DNA of 64,000 nucleotides, taken from Granulicella sp. dw_53. GTDB lineage: Bacteria; Acidobacteriota; Terriglobia; Terriglobales; Acidobacteriaceae. Positions within the stretch are counted from its first letter, which is position 1. Each line of letters begins with the position of its first letter. Shown here piece by piece: positions 1 to 7,082 of this stretch. The position numbers and the translations under genes are program-made. Under the pieces are notes generated by a model. The model was not told the DNA's origin, ran no database searches, and saw nothing but the letters and a program-made list of their open reading frames with translations. Location: assembly GCF_018449545.1 (NCBI RefSeq), contig NZ_JAAVUR010000002.1, forward strand, positions 248,001 through 312,000, in the 5' to 3' direction.

Positions 1-554
1 CGGATAGCCCCGCCGCCTACGCCTCCGGCTCCCGCGTCTCGAACGCCATCGTCGCCGCCCTCACCAAGGCCGGAGTCCCCGCGGACGCCCTCGAAAGCGA
101 GAACCAGAGCATCTCTCCGGTTCAGGACTACCAGGTCCAGAAGCTCACCGAGGCGGAGAAGGCTCAGCGCAAGTTCCAGGTCGTCCAGAGCTGGACCCTC
201 CGCAGCAACGCCAAAGACGCCTCAGTGCTCCTCGATGTAGCGGTCAAGGCCGGAGCCAACCAGTCCGGCCAGATCGACTGGTCCCTCAAGGACGAGAACG
301 CGCCGCAAGCCGAAGCAGCCTCTAAAGCTCTTCAGCGTGCTCGCACCGTCGCCGCCCAGATGGCGGCCGGCATGAACGTCAAGCTCGGCAATCTCATCTA
401 CGCCAGCAACGAGGTCCAGTCCGAACCCGTCCGTCCCCTCATGCGCGGATTGGCTCAAGCGAGCATGGCCATGGATAAAGTTCAGCCCCTCGCCATCAAT
501 CCCCGCCGTGTGGAAAAGTCGGCCACCGTCTACGCTGTCTTCGCCATCGAATAG
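1..554 (+). CDS. SIMPL domain (DUF541) protein, 5'-truncated
   Basis: The reading frame is open from the left edge of the window (first full codon at position 3) to a TAG at 552-554, giving 183 residues of a longer protein whose start lies outside. The visible part has the SIMPL/DUF541 pattern: an early stretch with SRVSNAIVAALTKAGV, then QDYQVQKLTEAEKAQRKFQV, a later R-A-R-x-x-A-x-x-M-A segment, and the NLIYASNEV strand before the C-terminus. SIMPL proteins are usually secreted or periplasmic, with no defined biochemical activity. The signal peptide cannot be seen. The acyltransferase that follows starts 54 bases downstream on the same strand. Confidence 0.75.
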   Translation, partial: DSPAAYASGSRVSNAIVAALTKAGVPADALESENQSISPVQDYQVQKLTEAEKAQRKFQVVQSWTLRSNAKDASVLLDVAVKAGANQSGQIDWSLKDENAPQAEAASKALQRARTVAAQMAAGMNVKLGNLIYASNEVQSEPVRPLMRGLAQASMAMDKVQPLAINPRRVEKSATVYAVFAIE

Positions 555-608
555 ACTGGCCGCGCAATGCAGTAAGAGATATTGTTATGTGGTCCCGAGG
601 TCCTAAAT

Positions 609-1403
609 ATGCCCGTCCAAGAATACCGCGAACTCAAACCGACCCCCGAAGCTGAAGCGATCTTTCGCCGTTGGCTCGCTCATCTGAACGACGAGTTCAC
701 TCGCCATACGGATGTCAATCGCCGCTCCGAGATCGTCCGCGACGAGCTCATCCAGCTCTACCTCGGTCGTCCCGTCGGTGGACGCAAGCAAGCCACCCTC
801 GTCACCGAGCTCCCCACCAACGTCATGCTGGAGTGCTTCGACCCCCGCAACGTAACCCTCGAGCCCGAGTACTATGGCGACATCGACGCCGAAAAGTACG
901 GCCTCCGCAAGCCCCTCATCTACTTCTGGCAGATGTTCGACCGCTCGCCCGCCGGTCTCAACCACTGGCTCGGCTTCCGCTTCCGCTGCATGCTCGGCCG
1001 CCACATCTTCCGCCACCTCGGCAAGGGAGTTAAGATCTTCCACAACGTCGAGTTCACCTACGGCTACAACCTCACCATCGGTGACAACTGCACCGTACAC
1101 AAGAACGTCCTGCTCGACGACCGCGGCGAGATCATCCTCCACGACGGCACCAGCATCGCCGACTACGCCAACATCTACTCCCACACCCACGACATCAACC
1201 ACCAGGCCGACGTCACCAACAAGGTCACCGAACTCGGCCCCAAGGCCCGCGTCACCTACCACGCAACCGTCCTCGCCGGAGCCAACATCGGCGAGAACGG
1301 CATGCTGGGAGCCATGGGACTCGCCACCAGCCCCGTTCCCCCTAACACCGTCTCCGTAGGCATCCCCGCCCATCCCAAGAAGGAAAAGGACCCTACCGCA
1401 TAG
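609..1403 (+). CDS. Hexapeptide-repeat (LbH) acyltransferase
   Basis: 264 residues. The C-terminal half (about 140-250) shows left-handed beta-helix hexapeptide spacing: GKGVKIFHNVEFTYGYNLTI, then IGDNCTVHKNVLL and a tail with VPPNTVSVGIPAHP, the usual end of maltose/galactoside O-acetyltransferase-like enzymes. The THDIN segment carries a histidine in the place where these enzymes keep the catalytic His (inferred). An N-terminal helical region of about 120 residues precedes the helix. I chose the ATG at 609 because a GAGG lies 8 bases upstream; a TTG at 582 would add nine residues. The acyl acceptor cannot be read from the sequence. Confidence 0.8.
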   Translation: MPVQEYRELKPTPEAEAIFRRWLAHLNDEFTRHTDVNRRSEIVRDELIQLYLGRPVGGRKQATLVTELPTNVMLECFDPRNVTLEPEYYGDIDAEKYGLRKPLIYFWQMFDRSPAGLNHWLGFRFRCMLGRHIFRHLGKGVKIFHNVEFTYGYNLTIGDNCTVHKNVLLDDRGEIILHDGTSIADYANIYSHTHDINHQADVTNKVTELGPKARVTYHATVLAGANIGENGMLGAMGLATSPVPPNTVSVGIPAHPKKEKDPTA

Positions 1404-1409
1404 GCCGCA

Positions 1410-2243
1410 CTACTTAAGTTTCTCGCGCAGCAGATCGTCCACATCGTCGAGCTTGTCGGTCAAAAGGTTCAGCCGCTTCGCCAGATCTTTGATCTCCGAC
1501 TCCGCTCGCCGGTTGACCTCGTAGTCCAGCTCACCGCGCAGCCTGTCCTTGGTGTCCTGCCGGTTCTGGCTCATCATGATCACCGGAGCCTGAATCGAAG
1601 CCAGCATCGACAGGAACAGATTTAGCAGGATAAACGGATAGGGATCCCACGCCCGTCCGCGCAGCGCCACATTCAGCGTCGTGTAAGCCACCAGCACCAC
1701 GCCGAACGAGATAATGAAGTTCCACGATCCACCGAACCGCGCCACAGCATCGGCAACTCGGTTCCCGAAAGTGGCCTTTTCGTCGATCACCTCGTTCGGA
1801 TTACGCATCGCTCGTCCTCGGACCAGTTGCTGATGCGCATGCAGCTGCCTCGCCAACACCGTCAGCATGTCCATTCCTGCCATCGGCTTCCGCTGCAGCA
1901 GAATGGAGATGTCGTTCCTGTCCACCTCCAGACAGGTCGTCTCCTCCAGCGCCATGGCGTTGGTCTGATGCGCCGTCTGCTCCAGCATCGAAGCAAACCC
2001 GAACAGCTCGCCATGTCCCGGCGTATCGACCAGCACCTCCTGGTTGTCCTCATCGACGGTGGTCACCTGCACACCGCCCGACATCAGCACATAGGCCCCG
2101 CCACTGGGGTCCCCGATCTTGTAAATCCTCTGCCTCGCCGCGAACTTCCGCAGCTCTACCTGCGCCGCCAGGACGGCCAGTTCTTCATCATCCAGTAAGG
2201 CAAACAGCGGAATGTGTCTCAATTCGGTCGGATCGCAAGCCAC
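1410..2243 (-). CDS. Cyclic-nucleotide-binding domain fused to DUF1003 membrane domain
   Basis: 277 residues, GTG start preceded by GAGGTGA. Residues about 10-130 form a CAP-type cNMP-binding beta-roll (LFALLDDEELAVLAAQVELR, then GELFGFASMLEQ, the phosphate-binding-cassette region). Residues about 165-250 match DUF1003: two hydrophobic segments (FIISFGVVLVAYTTLNVA and PYPFILLNLFLSMLASIQAP) followed by the typical MMSQNRQ motif and a charged coiled tail. The sensor therefore seems to be cytoplasmic and attached to a two-helix membrane anchor. The strict cassette Arg is not obvious, so the ligand is uncertain. The gene is convergent with the acyltransferase and divergent from the M50 protease gene. 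Confidence 0.85.
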   Translation of the reverse strand: MACDPTELRHIPLFALLDDEELAVLAAQVELRKFAARQRIYKIGDPSGGAYVLMSGGVQVTTVDEDNQEVLVDTPGHGELFGFASMLEQTAHQTNAMALEETTCLEVDRNDISILLQRKPMAGMDMLTVLARQLHAHQQLVRGRAMRNPNEVIDEKATFGNRVADAVARFGGSWNFIISFGVVLVAYTTLNVALRGRAWDPYPFILLNLFLSMLASIQAPVIMMSQNRQDTKDRLRGELDYEVNRRAESEIKDLAKRLNLLTDKLDDVDDLLREKLK

Positions 2244-2331
2244 TCATCACCTCGGTACGTTGGTCACACTACAGTCGGAGTCTATCTGCCGCTCCGTACC
2301 CCGTCTGCATTCTTTCGGTAAGCTAACAAAT

Positions 2332-3033
2332 ATGAGTCAGCAAGTCGTCCTCATTTTGTTTCAAGTTGTCGTCCTGGTCCTGGCCTTCAGCGTGCACGAG
2401 TGTGCTCACGCCTGGACAGCCTGGCGTCTGGGCGATCCCACCGCCAAGATGCTCGGCCGGGTGACCCTCAATCCCGCCAAACACCTCGACCCCTTCGGTT
2501 CGGTCCTCTTCCCGCTCATCGGCCTCGTCTACGGCGGAATGCTCTTCGGCTGGGCCAAGCCCACCCCCGTCACCGCCCGCAACTTCAAGCACTACCGCCG
2601 CGACGACATCCTCGTCACCCTCGCCGGCCCCGCCAGCAACCTGCTCTCGGCCTCCATAGCCCTCATCCTGCTCGTCATTCTCAAACACGCGATCGAAGGC
2701 GGCAGACTCGCCATTATCACTGCGGTTGCCCTGGCCGACCATTACCCCGGCGTCTCGACCGAGAATCTGCCCGCACTCTTCCCCATCGCTCTCTTCCTCT
2801 ACTTCGTCATCCTCATCAACCTGGTGCTCTTCGTCTTCAATCTCATCCCCGTCCCACCCCTGGACGGCAGCCGCATCCTCCGCCACTTCCTGCCCTACAA
2901 AGCCCTTCAGGTCTACGACCGCATCGGCATGTTCGGAATGTTCATCATTATGCTGCTCGGCGGAGGCTTTATCTTCCGCATCTTCCTCTCGCCCTTGCAG
3001 AGCACCTTCGACACACTCCTCTTCACCCTCTAA
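2332..3033 (+). CDS. Site-2 protease family (M50) membrane metalloprotease
   Basis: 233 residues with about five to six membrane segments. The zinc site HECAH (HExxH) lies in the first transmembrane helix after FSVHE, and the second half of the active site is NLIPVPPLDGSRI near residue 175 (the N-x-x-P-x-x-P-x-D-G motif of S2P proteases). The DPFGS segment and the internal GPASN motif are also typical of the small YwhC/Rip3-like subgroup without a PDZ domain. Start ATG at 2332; an upstream in-frame ATG at 2212 would overlap the divergent cNMP gene. It heads a co-directional cluster with trpS (44-base gap) and scpA. No substrate is indicated. Confidence 0.9.
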   Translation: MSQQVVLILFQVVVLVLAFSVHECAHAWTAWRLGDPTAKMLGRVTLNPAKHLDPFGSVLFPLIGLVYGGMLFGWAKPTPVTARNFKHYRRDDILVTLAGPASNLLSASIALILLVILKHAIEGGRLAIITAVALADHYPGVSTENLPALFPIALFLYFVILINLVLFVFNLIPVPPLDGSRILRHFLPYKALQVYDRIGMFGMFIIMLLGGGFIFRIFLSPLQSTFDTLLFTL

Positions 3034-3077
3034 CCGCGGTCGATCGCCATTTCCCGTATCATTTCCCTTGGACCGGT

Positions 3078-4247
3078 ATGTCTGAACAAAACCTCATCAC
3101 CCCGCGCCCCCGCGTTCTCTCGGGCATGCGCCCCACCGGCCGCCTCCACCTCGGCAACTACATGGGCGCCCTCTACAACTGGGTCCAGCTCCAGCACCAG
3201 TACGAGTGCTACTTCTTCATCGCCGACTACCACGCCCTCACCACCGACTACGCCGACACCAGCAAGCTCAAGGAGAACATCCGCGAGGTCGCCCTCGACT
3301 TTCTCGCCGCCGGCCTCGACCCTGCTCTGTGCACCCTCTTCGTTCAGAGCGCGGTTCCTGCCCACTTCGAGCTTCACGCTCTGCTCAGCATGATTACCCC
3401 GGTGACATGGCTGGAGCGCGTCCCAACCTACAAGGACCAGCAGGAGCAGCTCAAAGAGAAGGACCTCGCCACCTACGGCTTCCTCGGCTACCCGCTCCTC
3501 CAGTCCGCGGATATCCTCGCCTATCAGCCCGCATACGTTCCCGTGGGTCAGGATCAGGCGGCCCACGTCGAGATCACTCGGGAGATCGCCCGCCGCTTCA
3601 ACTCGATCTATCCCGGACGCTTCTCCTTTGGCTCCGAAGCCGCCCCATGGGAACTCGAAGCCGTAAAAACCAAGGCACGCAAGATCGTGGCTCAACCAGA
3701 CAAGAACCAGTTCACGACCCACGAGCTGGTCCAGGCCGCACACCAGACCAAGCTCAAGTCGCCCTGGTTTGTGGAAATGGTCCTTCCTGAACCCGAACTC
3801 CTCCTGACTCCGTCGCCCAAGCTCCCGGGCACCGACGGCCGCAAGATGTCTAAGAGCTACCACAACACCATCCTGCTCTCTGACCCGGAGTCTGAGGTCC
3901 GTGCCAAGCTTAAGACCATGGTCACCGACCCTGAGCGCATTCGGCGTTCCGACCCCGGCAACCCCGATGTCTGCCCTGTCTTTGATCTTCACAAGGTCTT
4001 TTCCTCGGAAGAGACCCAGCAGAACGTCCGCGAAGGCTGCACGACCGCTGGAATAGGCTGTATCGAGTGCAAAGGCTGGCTCGCAGACGCTGTCGTTAAA
4101 GAACTTGCCCCAATTCAGGAGCGCCGCCTTTACTATGAGGCCAACCTCACCAAGGTGGACGAGATCTTTACGGATGGAAATATCCGTGCCGCCAACCGCG
4201 CAGCTCAGACGATGAAGGAAGTACGAAGTGTTGTAGGTCTACTCTAA
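3078..4247 (+). CDS. trpS: Tryptophan--tRNA ligase
   Basis: 389 residues, class I aminoacyl-tRNA synthetase that charges tRNA-Trp. The ATP-binding HIGH-equivalent is RLHLGNY (residues about 22-28, after SGMRPTG), and the second signature is GRKMSKSYHNT. Substrate-region motifs such as FIADYHALTT and GYPLLQSADILAYQP followed by VPVGQDQAAHVEITRE are characteristic. Length is a little above the usual 330-350. The carboxy-terminal part has an unusual cysteine-containing stretch (GCTTAGIGCIECKGWLAD) found in a subset of bacterial TrpRS. Stop codon is 6 bases before scpA, so the two are probably co-transcribed. Confidence 0.96.
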   Translation: MSEQNLITPRPRVLSGMRPTGRLHLGNYMGALYNWVQLQHQYECYFFIADYHALTTDYADTSKLKENIREVALDFLAAGLDPALCTLFVQSAVPAHFELHALLSMITPVTWLERVPTYKDQQEQLKEKDLATYGFLGYPLLQSADILAYQPAYVPVGQDQAAHVEITREIARRFNSIYPGRFSFGSEAAPWELEAVKTKARKIVAQPDKNQFTTHELVQAAHQTKLKSPWFVEMVLPEPELLLTPSPKLPGTDGRKMSKSYHNTILLSDPESEVRAKLKTMVTDPERIRRSDPGNPDVCPVFDLHKVFSSEETQQNVREGCTTAGIGCIECKGWLADAVVKELAPIQERRLYYEANLTKVDEIFTDGNIRAANRAAQTMKEVRSVVGLL

Positions 4248-4253
4248 CCAAAG

Positions 4254-5267
4254 ATGCCTGACGAAACCCTACAACCCGAACCTACCCCCGGCTCAGATAC
4301 CACTGCGACCCAAGAGCCAGCCGCCACACGCCCTGAAGTTGAAGTGGCAGCACCTTCTCCAGCCGAAGAACTATCTCCAGTAGAGCCTCAAGCCCCTTTC
4401 ATCCTCGAGCCCAAGCCCATCCTTCCGCCGCCCGAGGCCAAACGCCCCACCGCGGACAAGGAAGAGGCCTCGCAGTCGCCCTTCTCCATCACCGTTGGGC
4501 AGGTCTACGACGGGCCCTTCGATCTTCTGCTCGACCTCATCCGCAAGCAGAACATCGACATCTACGACATCCCCATCGGCCGCATCACCTCTCAGTTTCT
4601 CGAATACACCCATCACCTCAAGCAGACCGACGTCGATGCCGCCGGCGAGTTCATCTACATGGCCTCGCTCCTCATCCACATCAAGTCCAAGACCCTGCTG
4701 CCCCGCGACCCCTCCGATCCCACCGGCGCAGACTCTGAAGATCCCCGCCGCGAGCTCGTCGAACGCCTTTTGGAGCACGAACGCTTCAAGGCTGCCGCCC
4801 AGATGCTCATGCAGAAGCAGCAGATCGAAGAGGCTACCTGGACCACGCCCGGTCTGCGCAACTTCCGCCGCGACGCTGGGGAGAGCGGCTCCATGCTCAA
4901 CGAAGACCGCGAGATCGCCGCCGACACCGTCGACCTCGTACGCGTCTTCCAGGAGATCCTTGCCCGCCTCCGCGCCCGGCCCATCCTCAACGTCGATGAG
5001 GAGTCCGTCACCGTCGCCCAGATGATCGACTACGTGAAGCGCCGCCTGCTGATGGAGGACAAACCCGTCTCCCTCCGCCGCCTGCTCCACAACACCCACA
5101 CCGAGCGCGCCCTCATCTGCATGTTCCTGGCGATGCTGGAGCTGGTCCGCCTGCAGGCGGTCCTGCTCCACCAGCCCGTCCTGCAAGGCGACATCCTCAT
5201 CAAGAAGACCGAAAACTTCGACACTGTCTTCGCCGACCAGCAAGTAACCCGAGACGACTGGCGCTAA
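4254..5267 (+). CDS. scpA: Segregation and condensation protein A
   Basis: 337 residues. The kleisin subunit that bridges Smc heads with ScpB for chromosome condensation. The ScpA core starts near residue 80 with QVYDGPFDLLLDLIRKQNID, followed by IYDIPIGRITSQFLEY and LLIHIKSKTLLPRD. The winged-helix C-terminal region lies at about 250-330. The first 75 residues are a Pro/Glu-rich, probably disordered extension not found in shorter homologues. Starts 6 bases after trpS. Its partner gene scpB, usually adjacent, lies about 3.6 kb downstream beyond a repeat-rich gap, a minus-strand PEP-CTERM gene and a phosphate transporter. Confidence 0.94.
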   Translation: MPDETLQPEPTPGSDTTATQEPAATRPEVEVAAPSPAEELSPVEPQAPFILEPKPILPPPEAKRPTADKEEASQSPFSITVGQVYDGPFDLLLDLIRKQNIDIYDIPIGRITSQFLEYTHHLKQTDVDAAGEFIYMASLLIHIKSKTLLPRDPSDPTGADSEDPRRELVERLLEHERFKAAAQMLMQKQQIEEATWTTPGLRNFRRDAGESGSMLNEDREIAADTVDLVRVFQEILARLRARPILNVDEESVTVAQMIDYVKRRLLMEDKPVSLRRLLHNTHTERALICMFLAMLELVRLQAVLLHQPVLQGDILIKKTENFDTVFADQQVTRDDWR

Positions 5268-5306
5268 CCCAAGCCACCAATAGCTAGACCGGCACTACAG
5301 CGGGTG

Positions 5307-5361
5307 CCCCATCCTTTTTGCAGTCTCACCGCAAATAGGGTGGGGTATCGGGCGCAAGCCC
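5307..5361 (+). repeat. Hairpin pair downstream of scpA, likely terminator or dispersed repeat
   Basis: Arms CCCCATCCTTTTTGC (5307-5321) and GCAAATAGGGTGGGG (5331-5345) pair over 15 positions with one G-U and one mismatch around a 9-base loop. A second small hairpin, CGGGC-gcaa-GCCCG, follows at 5349-5361. It lies 39 bases after the scpA stop and could end that transcript, but it lacks a clean T run. It could also be a mobile or dispersed repeat, since it sits directly upstream of the composite element at 5421. Confidence 0.5.
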
Positions 5362-5420
5362 GACCGCCTTCCTTTCCCAGCGCCTACTTCGGTGGGTAAT
5401 CCCACGCCCCCCAGGAGCTG

Positions 5421-5675
5421 TTTGGGGACACCCCTCCCCCCGCCTTTTTGCGCAAGTTCTTTATTCGACGACGTTTCGTCTTGGACTGTTTTGGGCGGAC
5501 CCGAACAAAGACGTGGTGGTTTCGAACTCAAGTTTGGCAAGGAACTAGCGTGGCCACCGCGCTGAGCGGCTCCTTTATTGCTTCTCTTTCTATTTTAGAG
5601 AATGGAGCATAACTAAAGTGCCACTTGGATCTTGATGATTTCGGAGGGGTTAGGGGGTTTTGGGGGTTGACATGC
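5421..5675 (+). repeat. Composite dispersed intergenic element, copy 1
   Basis: One of three copies in the window (others at 23318-23608 and, inverted, 62291-62550). Parts in order: C-rich block CCCCTCCCCCC at 5431-5441; short hairpin CCGC-gctga-GCGG (about 5557-5569) followed by a T-rich tract; TATTTTA at 5591-5597; ATAACTAAAGTGCCACTT ending at 5626; GTTGACA at 5666-5672 after a G-rich run. AGTGCCACTT begins exactly 26 bases after the start of TATTTTA in all three copies. It lies between the convergent genes scpA and the PEP-CTERM gene. The complementary strand is open for 85 codons, but that frame is not conserved in copy 2. Confidence 0.7.
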
Positions 5676-5775
5676 GATTTTGCTGGGTTTCTGCAAAAAC
5701 AAAATGTAAGACAACAGCAAATGGTTGATCTTTGCAGGTTGTGGAAGATTTTGCCGGGCGACTTGAACAGGGCCA

Positions 5776-5814
5776 ACAGACACAAAGAAGCCCCGGCCTC
5801 AGCCAGGGCTTCTC
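5776..5814 (-). terminator. Terminator of the PEP-CTERM gene
   Basis: Minus-strand stem AGAAGCCC (5813-5806) and GGGCTTCT (5793-5786), extended inside by GGC/GCC pairs, followed by TTTGTGT. It lies 18 bases after the stop of the minus-strand gene ending at 5832. Intrinsic terminator by form. Confidence 0.7.
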
Positions 5815-5831
5815 ACCTGCTAAGAGCAGGG

Positions 5832-6815
5832 CTACTTCTTGCGGCGTCGTACCACCGCTGCCAGCGACATAATGCCGGTTCCCATCAGCGCCAGTGTGCC
5901 TGGCTCAGGGGTAACGCCCGTCGGAGGAGGCAGGATGCCGGTGAACTCTATGTTGTGCACCTCGCCCGTCTGGCCGATCTGCGCGGCGATGAAGTTGCCG
6001 GCCATCTGTGCGTTTCCGCTCAACAACGCGAACGGAGCCAGAATCGACGCGCTGAATTGCGAATTGATCGTCACCGTCTGAGCGTTGGCAAAGTTGAATA
6101 GGATCTTCGAGTCCGCATCGCTGTCGCCTGAGGTCTGGTTGCCGTTGTAGTACAGGCCCGCGCCAAGCGTCACATTTGTGCCAGCTACATTCACGATGAT
6201 CGTCGAACCCACCGGTGCCTCGATATCGATGTTGTGGTTGTTGCTGGCAAACTGCGCCGCCGTGATGTTGAAGACATTCAGCGTGCTGCTTGTGCCCTTC
6301 AGCACCAGCCACGATGGATTGCCGTTCACAGGAGTTGGCGCGCCGACCACCCCATTCGGAGCCAGTCCATTCAGCACCGCGGTCTGCAGATCGAGTGACG
6401 TCCGCAAGGAGTCGAAGTCGATCCCGGAGCTGCCCGTCGCCACCCGGTGACCGCCGTCGTTGAAGTTGAAACTGCCGTTTGAGCCTGCGGCATAGGCATT
6501 TCCGCCCCCGTTCATATTGAACGTCTGCCCGGCCACCAAGCCATTCGTCGAAACCAGCCCATAGGTAGCGAGAGAGCCGTAAGGATCGCCATTCAGATGG
6601 CTGCCGATCGTCGTTCCGGCCAGAATCCTGTCGGCTGCCGCCACCCGTCCGGTTACGTCTGCCGAAGTCGAGATGGTGCCTTGCAGAGTCGATGAGCCCA
6701 AAGCCAGCAGGTTGTAAGCGCTGGCAATCCCGAAGGGAGCAACCGAATCAGCGTGCGCGACTGCCGCGAACGAACTTAGTGCAAGGGCGGTAAAAAGTAC
6801 CTTATGGAAGGTCAT
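5832..6815 (-). CDS. PEP-CTERM sorted choice-of-anchor A family protein
   Basis: 327 residues. Signal peptide at 1-22 (MTFHKVLFTALALSSFAAVA, cut after HA). The body (about 25-290) matches the choice-of-anchor A domain: the APFGIASAYNLLALGSSTL opening, Gly/Asn/Ser-rich strands, and GTILNV-like strands. The carboxy end is a PEP-CTERM sorting signal: TPEPGTLALMGTGI, a hydrophobic segment, then RRRKK. It should be exported, recognised by exosortase, and linked to the cell surface or exopolysaccharide; the exosortase is encoded 39 kb away at 45600-46535. I chose the ATG at 6815 because the signal peptide begins there; no Shine-Dalgarno is visible. A sigma-54-like motif lies directly upstream. Confidence 0.88.
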   Translation of the reverse strand: MTFHKVLFTALALSSFAAVAHADSVAPFGIASAYNLLALGSSTLQGTISTSADVTGRVAAADRILAGTTIGSHLNGDPYGSLATYGLVSTNGLVAGQTFNMNGGGNAYAAGSNGSFNFNDGGHRVATGSSGIDFDSLRTSLDLQTAVLNGLAPNGVVGAPTPVNGNPSWLVLKGTSSTLNVFNITAAQFASNNHNIDIEAPVGSTIIVNVAGTNVTLGAGLYYNGNQTSGDSDADSKILFNFANAQTVTINSQFSASILAPFALLSGNAQMAGNFIAAQIGQTGEVHNIEFTGILPPPTGVTPEPGTLALMGTGIMSLAAVVRRRKK

Positions 6816-6829
6816 AATTACAGGGAGAA

Positions 6830-6844
6830 GCAATTGGATGGCCA
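6830..6844 (-). promoter_or_regulatory. Candidate sigma-54 (-24/-12) promoter of the PEP-CTERM gene
   Basis: Minus-strand TGGCCATCCAATTGC, a full TGGC-N7-TTGC match with the invariant GG-N10-GC spacing. The predicted start would be near 6818, only about 3 bases before the ATG at 6815, so use of this promoter would give a nearly leaderless mRNA. That fits the absence of a Shine-Dalgarno but also weakens the call. Confidence 0.5.
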
Positions 6845-7082
6845 AGCTGCGATGCCAATATGGGACAAAATTACCCGGTTATTGCCTATGGCCTACAGAA
6901 TGTGAAAATATTTGCGCTTTTCTTTGGGGAAAGGGGAATCCTTTTCCGAAGGGCAGGGCAGCATGGAATTCATGAGCGCCTCTGGCTTTGCACAGGAATT
7001 GTTCGTCCTGTAACCGTGCATTCAAGGAGTCTGACTAGGCTCAAGCCACTTCGACCAATCCAGAACTGAAGGTGACTGCACC

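Noticed and set aside
5666..5672. GTTGACA in the composite element as a -35 promoter box
   Set aside because: None of the three copies has a recognisable -10 box 16-18 bases further on. The role of the block is open.
5528..5785. Minus-strand 85-codon frame that includes SKWHFS
   Set aside because: It is the complement of the composite element and is not conserved as a frame in copy 2.
6860..7069. Small plus-strand gene before the phosphate transporter
   Set aside because: 69 codons without domain features or a good ribosome binding site; the stretch is better explained as the divergent promoter region.
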